A stretch of 11,750 bases of DNA, taken from an uncultured Microbacterium sp. GTDB lineage: Bacteria > Actinomycetota > Actinomycetes > Actinomycetales > Microbacteriaceae. Shown here in pieces: positions 1 to 6,992 of this stretch (position 1 is the stretch's first letter; every line of letters starts with the position of its first letter). The notes beneath the pieces were generated by a model that searched no databases, had not been told where the DNA came from, and worked only from the letters and a program-made list of their open reading frames with translations. The stretch is taken from NCBI GenBank assembly GCA_937988695.1, contig CALKHM010000278.1:1-11750 (forward strand), read 5' to 3'. A program made the position numbers and the translations under genes.

Positions 1-386
1 ACGGTTCCGGCTTTCCGCCACAGGGAGCCGCCGATGCGCTCGTCGATCCGACACGGGTCGAGCGACTGCCGGGACGCCCTGCGCAGACGGTCGCGGTCAC
101 GGATGCCGCAGCGGGAGCGGCCCGCTGGGAGGTCCCGATCGATGCGGTGCTGTGGGCGACCGGGTTCCGCGCGCACATCGCGCATCTGCGTCCGCTCGCG
201 CTCCGCGAACGCGGAGGTGGGATCCTGATCGGCGACGACGGAGTGACGGTCGAGAGGATGCCGGGCTTGTTCCTGGCCGGATACGGAGCGTCCGCGTCGA
301 CGATCGGCGCCACCCGCGCGGGCCGGAAGGCCGCCATGGCGGCGCTGCGCTTCGCTCGGGCACGCGCGGACGAGCCCGCGGCCTGA
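1..386 (+). CDS. FAD/NAD(P)-dependent oxidoreductase, C-terminal fragment
   Basis: Only the last ~128 residues are inside the window; the start lies upstream. The open frame begins at base 3 with no stop until TGA at 384-386. The sequence holds the hallmark V-L-W-A-T-G-F-R, matching the ATG motif of flavin monooxygenases and pyridine-nucleotide oxidoreductases that precedes the final FAD-contacting strand. It is followed by a P-G-L-F-L-A-G-Y-G segment and an alanine-rich helix containing AGRKAA, which in these families is the last FAD-binding strand and helix. The protein should be a cytosolic two-dinucleotide-binding flavoprotein of the FMO/CzcO/thioredoxin-reductase-like fold. The substrate cannot be told from this piece. 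It converges with the pirin gene, with an 87-bp spacer. Family-level call is fairly safe; exact subfamily is not. Confidence 0.75.
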   Translation, partial: GSGFPPQGAADALVDPTRVERLPGRPAQTVAVTDAAAGAARWEVPIDAVLWATGFRAHIAHLRPLALRERGGGILIGDDGVTVERMPGLFLAGYGASASTIGATRAGRKAAMAALRFARARADEPAA

Positions 387-425
387 GCGCCGCACGCGGC
401 ATCCGTCAACTCGAGCGCCCAGCCC

Positions 426-445
426 GGCTGCGCACCAAGGCAGCC
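426..445. terminator. weak hairpin between convergent genes
   Basis: Arms GGCTGC (426-431) and GCAGCC (440-445) pair perfectly around an 8-nt loop in the 87-bp spacer between the convergent oxidoreductase and pirin genes. There is no T-tract on either side. It could act as a weak bidirectional terminator, but a 6-bp stem can occur by chance in DNA of this composition. Confidence 0.25.
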
Positions 446-473
446 CGCCCGCCCCGCGCCCCCTAGGCCCGTA

Positions 474-1502
474 CTACCCCTGGACGTGCGGAGGGCGGTT
501 CTGCCGCGGATGCAGCCGCACCCCCGGCAGCGCGGGAGCGGGCAGACGGGTGAGACCCTCGGGGTCGTGCCCGACGTAGCCCTCGACGCGCCCGAAGCGG
601 TCGGCCTCCTCCTGCCACTCCCGCCGGTAGCGAGCGATCTCGTCGGAATCCCGGCCGACGAAGTTCCACCACATCACGATGTCCTCGCCGAACGGCGCAC
701 CACCGATGAGCACGAGTCGAGCGGGTTCCGCGCCCTCGTTGCGTAGCCGCAGCCGGTCGCTGCCGATACCCGCATAGCCCACCGCGCCGCGCGGCACCGA
801 CACGCCCTCCAGGCTGACCTCGCCGGCATCCACCAGCACGCCGTGCTCGAACGCCGGATCGACGGGAAGCTTCAGCATCGCTGCCGCCTCCAGGCGGATC
901 TCGGCGCCCACGAGCGGCGAGTGCACGTCGACGGGGGATGCCACACCGAGCAGGCTTCCCAGGAACACCAGGGCCGAGCCGCCCTCGAACGCCACCGGCT
1001 CGGGCTCGTAGTGCTGGAAGCGGCGCGGCAGGGTGTCGCGCACGGCGTCGGGCAGCGCCAGCCACAGCTGCACGCCGTGCAGCACCGTGGTCTCGCGCGT
1101 GGAGACCTCACTGTGGCAGATGCCGTGCCCCGCCGTCATCAGGTTCAGCTGGCCCGGCAGCACACGGCCGACGTTCCCGCCCGAGTCGATATGGTCGATG
1201 GCCCCCTGAAACAGCCAGCTCACCGTCTGCAGGCCGGTGTGCGGGTGCGGCGCCACGTCCATCCCTCCCGTCGACGACACGTCGTCGGGTCCGTAGTGGT
1301 CGGCGAAGCACCAGGCGCCGATCATCGACCGCTGGCGCTGCGGCAACGTGCGACGCACGGTCATCGCGCGCGGGCCACCCAGCGGCACCTCCCGCGCCTC
1401 GATGATCTCGACCGGCACGCCGTCGGCGCACGACGACCGCGGCCCGGGCAGCCCGCCCTCGTGACACACGACCTCGTCGGGATGGGCCTCGGTGTTGCTC
1501 AT
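474..1502 (-). CDS. pirin family protein
   Basis: 342 aa, bicupin pirin family. Bacterial pirins are non-haem iron proteins; some have quercetin 2,3-dioxygenase activity and others act as redox-sensitive protein partners. The metal-binding pattern is complete: H86-P-H88 in the segment APHPHTGLQT, then H130-S-E132 in GICHSEVS, matching the three His and one Glu that hold iron in human pirin. Nearby G-L-Q-T-V-S-W and the L-H-G-V-Q-L-W stretch (141-147) are also typical. The C-terminal cupin ends with P-F-G-E near the conserved IGG-PFGE motif. Start ATG at 1502 (MSNTEAH) has GAGGATGAG upstream; the frame stays open far upstream, but that part lies antisense to the next operon and does not look like pirin. 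It is divergent from the monooxygenase-ABC operon and shares its control region. The substrate is unknown. Confidence 0.93.
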   Translation of the reverse strand: MSNTEAHPDEVVCHEGGLPGPRSSCADGVPVEIIEAREVPLGGPRAMTVRRTLPQRQRSMIGAWCFADHYGPDDVSSTGGMDVAPHPHTGLQTVSWLFQGAIDHIDSGGNVGRVLPGQLNLMTAGHGICHSEVSTRETTVLHGVQLWLALPDAVRDTLPRRFQHYEPEPVAFEGGSALVFLGSLLGVASPVDVHSPLVGAEIRLEAAAMLKLPVDPAFEHGVLVDAGEVSLEGVSVPRGAVGYAGIGSDRLRLRNEGAEPARLVLIGGAPFGEDIVMWWNFVGRDSDEIARYRREWQEEADRFGRVEGYVGHDPEGLTRLPAPALPGVRLHPRQNRPPHVQG

Positions 1503-1526
1503 GGACTCATCCTCGCCCGCCGCCGC

Positions 1527-1555
1527 GCATGCGGCAAGCGATGGATGCCGCATGC
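1527..1555. promoter_or_regulatory. 10-bp perfect inverted repeat upstream of pirin
   Basis: Arms GCATGCGGCA (1527-1536) and TGCCGCATGC (1546-1555) are perfect reverse complements around a 9-nt spacer, centred about 39 bp upstream of the pirin ATG. On the pirin transcript it could be a 5'-leader hairpin; as DNA it has the two-arm shape of a dimeric repressor site. No regulator gene is adjacent and I do not recognise the motif. Confidence 0.45.
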
Positions 1556-1614
1556 CCGCGGCCTTCGCGCGCTGCGGCGGAGCGGTCGGAATATGACGTT
1601 TCCCTCCACAACAT

Positions 1615-1648
1615 TTCGCCGGAAGGCGAACCATGACGCCTTCCGGCG
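1615..1648. promoter_or_regulatory. 12-bp perfect inverted repeat in divergent control region
   Basis: Arms CGCCGGAAGGCG (1617-1628) and CGCCTTCCGGCG (1637-1648) pair perfectly around an 8-nt loop, ending 76 bp before the monooxygenase ATG. Each arm is also itself hairpin-forming: TTCGCC-GGAA-GGCGAA (1615-1630) gives a 6-bp stem with a GGAA tetraloop, and the second arm gives CGCC-TTCC-GGCG. The RNA could therefore fold either as one long stem or as two short ones. An operator, an mRNA-leader switch or an attenuator are all possible. No T-tract follows. Confidence 0.5.
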
Positions 1649-1724
1649 GTCTGTGACGCGCACGCTCGCTCGACGCCGCGCACGCCAGTAGCTTCGCAGC
1701 CACACCTTGAGACGGGAGATAGAA

Positions 1725-3152
1725 ATGGCCACAGGCCGCAAGCGACTGCGCATCGGGCTCGCCGCATACGGGACGGGCTGGGACCTGCGTGCCTGGCGTC
1801 TTCCCGAGGCGAACAATCAGGGGCTCATCGACCCGAGCGTGATCACCGACATCGCCCGCATCGCCGAGCGGGGCAAGCTCGACTACATCTTCGCCGGCAG
1901 CTCCCTGGCCAGCGAGCCCGACAGCCTGCAGCGCATCCACCGCTGGGACAGCAGCGTCTTCGCCGGCTTCGCCGCCGCGCTCACCCGTCACGTCGGGTTC
2001 CTCGTCTCGGTCAACTCTTCGTTCGAGCATCCCTTCACGGTCGCCCGTCAGATCGCCACCCTCGACAACTTCTCCCGTGGCCGGGCGGCGCTGAACATCG
2101 TGTTCGGCATCGACCGGTCCGGCGGACCCGAGCTGAACTACGAGGGCGAGAACCTGCCGACGGAGCAGACGAAGTACACCCGCGCGCACGAGTTCACCGT
2201 GGCGTTGAACCAGCTGCTGGGCAGCTGGGACCGCGACTTCATCCTCGACGACAAGCAGAACGGCACTCTCGTGCGACCCGGCTCGTGGCGCCGCATCCAC
2301 TTCCGGGGCGAGTTCTTCACCGTGCGCGGCCCGCTGAACGCCCCGCCGCCCGTGCAGCCGCAGATCCCGAACGTGCACGTCGGCACCTCCCCCGCATCCC
2401 TGGCCTACGGCGCACAGCTCGCCCACGTGCGGTTCTCGCCCTACTTCGGCCTGGAGGGCGGGCGCCTGCAGTACCGCGAGCAGAAAGACAGGGTGGCCGC
2501 GGCCGGCCGCGACCCGGAGGCGTTCAAGATCATTCCCGGCATCACCCCGTTCACCGCCGGCACCCGCCGCGAGGCACGCGAGAAGTTCCGCGAGGTGCAG
2601 GCGTTCCAGGTGACCACCCAGCTGCCCGCGGCGTACTCCCGCGCGTTCGGGCTCGACCTGCGCGAGGTCAGCGAGAACGAGAAGGTGACCGCGCTGATCG
2701 ACTTCGACCGCGTCGGGCCCGACAGCCTGAAGGACCTCGTCAACGACCAGTCCACTCGCATCGCCGGGCAGCACCGGCTCAAGGACGACGACCGGCTGTG
2801 GCTGAAGGATGTCGTCATCCCGACCCTGGGCGAAGACCTCACCCTCGCCGACCTGTACCGCTTCACGCTGAACCACCGTTATGCGCAGGGGGCGGTCGTG
2901 GGAGACGCGGCGTACCTCGCGCAATGGCTGGAGACCCACCTGGAGGAGGAGGCCCTCGACGGCGTGCAGGTGTTCCCGCCGTACCACCGCGGCCCCGCCG
3001 ACGCGTTCGTGGACCAGGTCGTGCCGCTGCTGCAGCAGCGCGGCATCTTCCGCACCGAGTACGAGTTCGACACCCTCGCCGAGAACCTGGGCACCGCCGA
3101 CGACGCGCTCGTGCCCGCTCCCTCCGACCTCGCCGAAAGCGACGCGGCGTGA
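1725..3152 (+). CDS. LLM-class flavin-dependent monooxygenase (NtaA/SnaA/DszA-like)
   Basis: 475 aa, close to the ~440-480 of the NtaA/DszA/DmoA group of reduced-flavin monooxygenases (nitrilotriacetate, dibenzothiophene sulfone, dimethyl sulfide and EDTA oxidation). Visible landmarks: a W-R-L-P-E-A segment near residue 24-29 (family A-W-R-x-P), an SSFEHPFTVARQIATLDNFS stretch (98-117) matching the family E-P-F-x-x-A-R-x-x-x-T-L-D-x-x-S strand, then G-R-A-A-L-N-I-V-F-G where the family has GR..WNVVTS, and F-x-G-E-F-F-T-V-R-G-P-L-N-A-P (193-207). These proteins act in the cytosol with FMNH2 made by a separate reductase; no such reductase is in this window. ATG at 1725 is preceded by GGGAG with a 6-nt gap; an in-frame TTG at 1707 has no such site. 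It leads the ABC-transporter operon, so its substrate is probably what the importer brings in; an organosulfur compound is plausible but unproven. Confidence 0.88.
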   Translation: MATGRKRLRIGLAAYGTGWDLRAWRLPEANNQGLIDPSVITDIARIAERGKLDYIFAGSSLASEPDSLQRIHRWDSSVFAGFAAALTRHVGFLVSVNSSFEHPFTVARQIATLDNFSRGRAALNIVFGIDRSGGPELNYEGENLPTEQTKYTRAHEFTVALNQLLGSWDRDFILDDKQNGTLVRPGSWRRIHFRGEFFTVRGPLNAPPPVQPQIPNVHVGTSPASLAYGAQLAHVRFSPYFGLEGGRLQYREQKDRVAAAGRDPEAFKIIPGITPFTAGTRREAREKFREVQAFQVTTQLPAAYSRAFGLDLREVSENEKVTALIDFDRVGPDSLKDLVNDQSTRIAGQHRLKDDDRLWLKDVVIPTLGEDLTLADLYRFTLNHRYAQGAVVGDAAYLAQWLETHLEEEALDGVQVFPPYHRGPADAFVDQVVPLLQQRGIFRTEYEFDTLAENLGTADDALVPAPSDLAESDAA

Positions 3153-3985
3153 CGGCGGCGGCCGCCGACGGTGTCGTGGCACCGGATCGCGCCGCCGGGC
3201 GGCGGGCGGCGCGGGCCGGCGCCGCCCGCGGGGCGATCGTACGGGTGACGGGACAGATCGCGGTGGTCGTCGGCATCCTCGCTCTCGTGCAGTGGCTCGT
3301 CGACAGCGGCACGGTCCCCGCGGTCTACCTGGCCTCGCCGTCGCAGGTGCTCGAGCAGTTCCCCGTCCTTTTCCGCGAGCAGAACCTGCTCCTGCACACC
3401 GGCATCACGCTGTTCGCCGGGCTCGTGGGAACGACGCTCGGCGTCTCGGTGGGCGTCCTCCTGGGGGTGTGGTTCGGTCTGGCCCGTCGGGCGGAACGCT
3501 TCTTCAGTCCGTTCGTGAGCGCCGTCTACGCCGTGCCGAAGGTCACCCTGATCCCATTGCTGACGCTGTACCTGGGGCTCGGCGTCGAGCACAAGATCGC
3601 GGTGGTGTTCTTGTTCTCGCTGTTTGTGCCGCTGTTCAACACCATGGCCGGCATCAAGAACGTCGATGAGAAGCACGTCAAGGTGGCCCGCGCCGCGGGC
3701 GCGAGCCACGGGCAGATCGTGCGGAAGGTCATCCTGCCGTCGGCCATGGCCTCCATCATCACGGCGATCCGGATCGAGTCGGCCGGCATCCTCGTCATCA
3801 CGATCTTCGCCGAGATGGTCGCGTCCACGGGCGGCCTCGGCTACCTCGTGCAGCGCGCCGTCGGACTCTACGACACCCCGAGCCTGTTCGCACTGATCAT
3901 CTACGTGACCCTGATCGCCGTCGCGATCATCGGCCTCGTGAACCTGCTCGAGCGCCGGCTCCTCCTGCGCTGGAAACAGCACTGA
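3149..3985 (+). CDS. ABC transporter permease (sulfonate/nitrate/taurine type)
   Basis: 278 aa inner-membrane subunit of an SsuC/TauC/NrtB-type importer. An Ala/Arg-rich cytoplasmic N-terminus (1-33) is followed by about six hydrophobic helices, roughly 36-53, 85-110, 125-145, 149-168, 207-223 and 243-265. The coupling loop that contacts the ATPase is clear: A-R-A-A-G-A-S at 180-186 continuing to I-L-P-S-A at 195-199, the EAA-like motif with its conserved G and I-x-L-P spacing. The GTG start overlaps the monooxygenase stop as GTGA (3149-3152), implying translational coupling; no good Shine-Dalgarno is seen. The frame is open further upstream, but that is an alternate frame of the previous gene. 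The transported compound is not readable from the permease itself. Confidence 0.92.
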   Translation: MTAAAADGVVAPDRAAGRRAARAGAARGAIVRVTGQIAVVVGILALVQWLVDSGTVPAVYLASPSQVLEQFPVLFREQNLLLHTGITLFAGLVGTTLGVSVGVLLGVWFGLARRAERFFSPFVSAVYAVPKVTLIPLLTLYLGLGVEHKIAVVFLFSLFVPLFNTMAGIKNVDEKHVKVARAAGASHGQIVRKVILPSAMASIITAIRIESAGILVITIFAEMVASTGGLGYLVQRAVGLYDTPSLFALIIYVTLIAVAIIGLVNLLERRLLLRWKQH

Positions 3986-4011
3986 CCCCCTCCTCACCGA
4001 AAGAGCACCAC

Positions 4012-5034
4012 ATGTTCCGCACCACCCGAGTCCTCACGGTCGTCGTCCTGGCCGCCGTCACTGCCCTGGCCGTCTCGGCCTGCGCCGGCGCGCAAGCGGC
4101 TCCCGAAGCCGACGGACTGCAGACCGTGCGCCTGCCAGACGCCGTCGAATACTCGCAGCTTCCGCTGAAATACGCCGAAGAGCACGGTATCTTCCAGCAG
4201 AACGGCCTGAAGGTGCAGTGGGTGCAGACGAAGGATGCCGTCGTCTCGGCCGGCTCCGGCGACGTCACGATCGCCTTCGGGCCGACCACGAGCCATCTGC
4301 GAGCCGCGGCATCCGGAGCCCCCATCCGCATCGTCGGCGCCGGCTTCCGCACGAAGGGTCCGTTCTGGCTCATCGCGCGCAAGGGCATCGACAGCATCGA
4401 GCAGCTGAAGGGGAAGACCATCGGCATCGCGGTGCCGGGGTCGGGCCTGGAGACCTCTGCGCTGGCGATCCTGAAGGCGCACGGCATCGCCGCATCCCAG
4501 GTCACGACCGTCGCGTCAGGCGTGAACGAGACGGCGTACGGCGCCGTGACCACCGGGCGGGTCGATGCCACCATCATCCACCAGCCGTTCGCGGCGCTCG
4601 GCGAGCTCGAGGGGAAGACCACCACCCTCGCGCGGAGCTGGGAGTATCTGCCGACGTACCAGACCGGCGACCTCATCGCCGGCACGAAGACGATCCAGAA
4701 CGACCCAGGACTGCTGCGCAAGGCGCTGAAGGCGTACTACGAGGCCTACGCATACGCGAAGTCGCACGACGACGACTACATCCCCTGGTTGGAGAAGCAC
4801 CTGCCGTCGATCAATCCCGAGGCCGTGAAGAAGGCCATCGCCGTCGAGGACGCGATCTGGGAGGACAACGCGAATCTCGACCTGAAGGCCATCGACGCGA
4901 GCCAGGACGTCGAGATCGAGGTGGGGCACCAGAAGGAGCGCTACGACACGGCGAGGTACGTCGACCTCGACTTCATCCCAAAGGAGTTCGTCAAGCCGTT
5001 CAGCTACCCCGACCCGAAGACGGCCGGCAACTGA
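4012..5034 (+). CDS. ABC transporter substrate-binding lipoprotein (SsuA/NMT1-like)
   Basis: 340 aa. The N-terminus is a lipoprotein signal: M-F-R-T-T-R, a hydrophobic stretch 7-21, then lipobox V-S-A-C with the lipidated Cys at residue 24, so it should be anchored outside the cell membrane. The mature part shows the pattern of the NMT1/SsuA/TauA class: an early Y-S-Q-L-P-L-K-Y-A-E-E-H-G-I-F segment (family: pL..A...GlF...GL.V), a G-D-V-T-I-A-F-G-P repeat-lobe strand, I-E-Q-L-K-G-K-T-I-G-I-A (family LkGK.iav) and V-D-A-T-I-I-H-Q-P-F. ATG at 4012 follows GAAAGAG by about 6 nt, and the gap from the permease stop is 26 nt. It captures the substrate and delivers it to the permease; the ligand is unknown. 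Confidence 0.92.
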   Translation: MFRTTRVLTVVVLAAVTALAVSACAGAQAAPEADGLQTVRLPDAVEYSQLPLKYAEEHGIFQQNGLKVQWVQTKDAVVSAGSGDVTIAFGPTTSHLRAAASGAPIRIVGAGFRTKGPFWLIARKGIDSIEQLKGKTIGIAVPGSGLETSALAILKAHGIAASQVTTVASGVNETAYGAVTTGRVDATIIHQPFAALGELEGKTTTLARSWEYLPTYQTGDLIAGTKTIQNDPGLLRKALKAYYEAYAYAKSHDDDYIPWLEKHLPSINPEAVKKAIAVEDAIWEDNANLDLKAIDASQDVEIEVGHQKERYDTARYVDLDFIPKEFVKPFSYPDPKTAGN

Positions 5035-5816
5035 TGCGCGCGGTGTTCACCGTCACCGGCGTCACGCGCGAATACCAGTCGGCGGCACGCACGACGCTCG
5101 CTCTCGACGACATCGACCTCGAGGTGGAGGGCGGCGAGTTCCTCGTGCTGCTGGGCCCCAGCGGATGCGGCAAGAGCACGCTTCTGGAGCTGCTGGCCGG
5201 CCTGCAGACGCCCGACCGCGGGCAGGTCGCGTTCGCCGGCGAGCCCGTGCAGTCGCCCCGACCCGAGGTCGGCGTGGTGTTCCAGGATGCCGCGCTGTAC
5301 CCGTGGCGCACGGTGCTGCGCAACGTCGCCCTCGGCCTGGAGATCGCGGGAGTGGCCCGCGACGAGCGCGAACGTCGCGCGCGCGAGCAGCTCGAGCGCG
5401 TGGGGTTGGGGGGCTTCGCCGACAGCTATCCCGGCGAGCTGTCCGGCGGGATGCGGCAGCGGGCGGGTATCGCTCGGGCACTCACGCAGGACCCGGCAGT
5501 CTTGTTGATGGACGAGCCGTTCGGCGCGCTGGACCACCTCACCCGCGTGCAGCTGCAGGAGGACCTGCTCGCGCTGTGGTCGCAGAACCAGCGCACGGTC
5601 GTGTTCGTCACCCACGACGTGGGCGAGGCCGTCTACCTCGCCGACCGGATCATCGTGCTCTCCGCCCGACCGGGACGCATCCGTGCCGAGGTGCACGTGC
5701 GTGCTGCCCGGCCGCGCGTGCACGGCGACCCCGAGCTGATCGGCCTGGAAGCCGATATCTACCGGCTGCTGCGCGAGATCGAAGACCCCGTCCAGGCGCC
5801 CGAGTACTTCGTGTGA
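5034..5816 (+). CDS. ABC transporter ATP-binding protein (SsuB/TauB-like)
   Basis: 260 aa cytosolic ATPase. All motifs are intact: Walker A G-P-S-G-C-G-K-S-T (41-49), Q-loop V-F-Q-D-A-A-L-Y-P-W (82-91), signature L-S-G-G-M (136-140), Walker B V-L-L-M-D-E (156-161), D-loop G-A-L-D (164-167) and switch His194 in F-V-T-H-D. The Y-P-W after the Q-loop and the M-R-Q-R after the signature are common in the nitrate/sulfonate/taurine group. Its ATG (5034) shares its A with the TGA of the binding-protein gene (TGATG), so it is translationally coupled. It closes the operon; the next gene is convergent. Having monooxygenase first and ATPase last suggests the enzyme is the main product and the transporter is dedicated to it. 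Confidence 0.95.
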   Translation: MRAVFTVTGVTREYQSAARTTLALDDIDLEVEGGEFLVLLGPSGCGKSTLLELLAGLQTPDRGQVAFAGEPVQSPRPEVGVVFQDAALYPWRTVLRNVALGLEIAGVARDERERRAREQLERVGLGGFADSYPGELSGGMRQRAGIARALTQDPAVLLMDEPFGALDHLTRVQLQEDLLALWSQNQRTVVFVTHDVGEAVYLADRIIVLSARPGRIRAEVHVRAARPRVHGDPELIGLEADIYRLLREIEDPVQAPEYFV

Positions 5817-5830
5817 CGCGCGTCGGCGTG

Positions 5831-5924
5831 CTGTCGGGCGGCGGGTCGCCGCGCTCTCGGGCGGCGGGGTCGCGGCGCTGTCGGGCGGCGGGGTCGCGGC
5901 GCTGTCGGGCGGCGGGTCGCGGCG
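5831..5924. repeat. four tandem 23/24-bp GC-rich repeats
   Basis: Four head-to-tail units beginning CTGTCGGGCGGCGG (the second begins CTCTCGG) start at 5831, 5854, 5878 and 5902, with lengths 23, 24, 24 and 23. They fill most of the spacer between two convergent genes. The length steps of one base come from a run of three or four Gs. Unit length is not consistently a multiple of three and nothing suggests coding. Likely slippage-generated, possibly variable in copy number between strains. Confidence 0.85.
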
Positions 5925-5945
5925 CGCAACCTTGAGGGATTGCGC
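5924..5945. terminator. possible bidirectional terminator hairpin
   Basis: GCGCAA (5924-5929) pairs with TTGCGC (5940-5945) around a 10-nt loop that can itself form two G-C pairs. It lies 18 nt beyond the sulfurtransferase stop and about 110 nt beyond the ATPase stop, where two convergent transcripts would have to end. No T-tract; tentative. Confidence 0.3.
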
Positions 5946-5963
5946 CTCGACGGGCAAGGCCGC

Positions 5964-6776
5964 TTACGCCTCGACCGGTAGCTGCTCGACGGGGCGCACC
6001 TCCACGGGCAGCTGCTGGCGGGACCAGTGCGACCACGAGCCAACGTAGAGCGAAGCCTCGATCCCCAGTGCGGCCAGCGCCAGCACGGTGCCGGCGGCTG
6101 CGACGCCGCCGCCGCAGTAGGCGCCGACCGGCTCGCCGGGCGTCAGGTCGAGCGAAGCCGCCCACTGCGTGAGCCGATCGTGCGGCAGCAGCCGACCGTC
6201 TTCGAAGACGTCGTGGCCGGGCGCGCTCGTGGCACCCGGGATGTGCCCCTGCGCGAACGCCGCGTCGGGGCGCGCGTCCAGCAGCGTTCCCGTGCGACCG
6301 ATCGACGCGGCCTCGGTCGCGTCGATCGTCGCCACGCCGATCGGCACGGCAGCGCTCGGCGTGGCGGCCTCGACGGGGCGTGCGGACGGCGAGCGCCGCT
6401 TCCAGGCCTGCGCGCCACCGTCGAGCACCCGGACGTCGACGAATCCGGCATCCCGCAGCACGAACCACGCACGAGCGGCAGTCTTCGCGTCCTCGGGCTC
6501 GGCCGCGTACACGACGAGCGGGGTGCCTGTGTGCACGCCCTGACCATCCAGGGTCTCGACGAGCGCCGCCCGGTCGGGCAGTGGGAATCTGCCGGCGTCG
6601 GGGTGCGGCGCACGGGCGAGCACGCCATTGTCGAGTGTGGCCAGTAGCGCTCCCGGGATCGCGGGTGCCCAGCCGTCCTCCGGCGTGCGGAACCGCGCCT
6701 CGATGAAGCGCGCTCCTTCCGGGATCGCATCGTGGGGCTCGAGGAGGACCTGAGATCGCGCGGCAAGACCAGTCAT
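5964..6776 (-). CDS. rhodanese-type sulfurtransferase (mercaptopyruvate/thiosulfate)
   Basis: 270 aa with two rhodanese domains. The N-terminal one (about 8-128) lacks a catalytic Cys; its loop reads V-V-Y-A-A-E-P, and it ends with V-L-D-G-G-A-Q-A-W. The C-terminal one (about 148-252) has L-L-D-A-R-P, G-H-I-P-G-A and the active loop C221-G-G-G-V-A-A, nearer to the C-G-S-G-V-T loop of 3-mercaptopyruvate sulfurtransferases than to the C-R-K-G-V-T loop of thiosulfate enzymes; it ends with G-S-W-S-H-W. The enzyme moves sulfane sulfur to cyanide or thiols. ATG at 6776 is the first ATG of the homologous part; no Shine-Dalgarno is visible, but TACTCT lies 6 nt upstream and could be a -10 box for a leaderless message. 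The tail carries a small L-P-V-E-V / L-P-V-E-A repetition. Donor specificity is inferred from the loop only. Confidence 0.92.
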   Translation of the reverse strand: MTGLAARSQVLLEPHDAIPEGARFIEARFRTPEDGWAPAIPGALLATLDNGVLARAPHPDAGRFPLPDRAALVETLDGQGVHTGTPLVVYAAEPEDAKTAARAWFVLRDAGFVDVRVLDGGAQAWKRRSPSARPVEAATPSAAVPIGVATIDATEAASIGRTGTLLDARPDAAFAQGHIPGATSAPGHDVFEDGRLLPHDRLTQWAASLDLTPGEPVGAYCGGGVAAAGTVLALAALGIEASLYVGSWSHWSRQQLPVEVRPVEQLPVEA

Positions 6777-6885
6777 GCGACGAGAGTAGGGAATGCGCAC
6801 CGGCCTGCGCGCCGCACCGGTAACACAGCGTCGTGTTTCGTCATCCACCGCCGCATCCGGCCCGGACGCCTCGAGCCGCGCCCGT

Positions 6886-6911
6886 GCGCCCGCGCGCCCG
6901 CGCGCCCGCGC
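6886..6911. repeat. 8-bp GC microsatellite
   Basis: Three and a quarter perfect copies of GCGCCCGC in tandem, in the non-coding spacer upstream of the sulfurtransferase gene. It abuts the far, GC-rich end of the compound repeat element that continues to 7079. Confidence 0.85.
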
Positions 6912-6915
6912 ATAC

Positions 6916-6992
6916 CGAGCCGCGCGCAGTGCACCCGAGCCGCGCACGCACCTCGAGCCGCGCGCAGTGCACCCGAGCCGCGCACGAGCCAC
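6916..6992. repeat. degenerate GC-rich 18-20-nt repeat units (tail of element A)
   Basis: Units starting CGAGCCGCGC lie at 6916, 6936, 6954 and 6974 (lengths 20, 18, 20, 19). The first 33 bases recur exactly 38 bp later (6916-6948 = 6954-6986), so a two-unit block was duplicated. The ~19-nt spacing runs in register into the AT-richer units at 6993 and 7012, so this looks like a diverged continuation of the same array rather than a separate repeat. Confidence 0.75.

Noticed and set aside
1503..3182. Open frame extending the pirin gene N-terminally by about 560 codons on the minus strand
   Set aside because: It is antisense to the monooxygenase gene and reflects the lack of stops in GC-rich DNA. 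The pirin homology begins at the ATG at 1502, which has a ribosome site.
6823..6838. AACAC/GTGTT inverted repeat upstream of the sulfurtransferase as an operator
   Set aside because: Only 5-bp arms with a non-pairing centre; too likely by chance.
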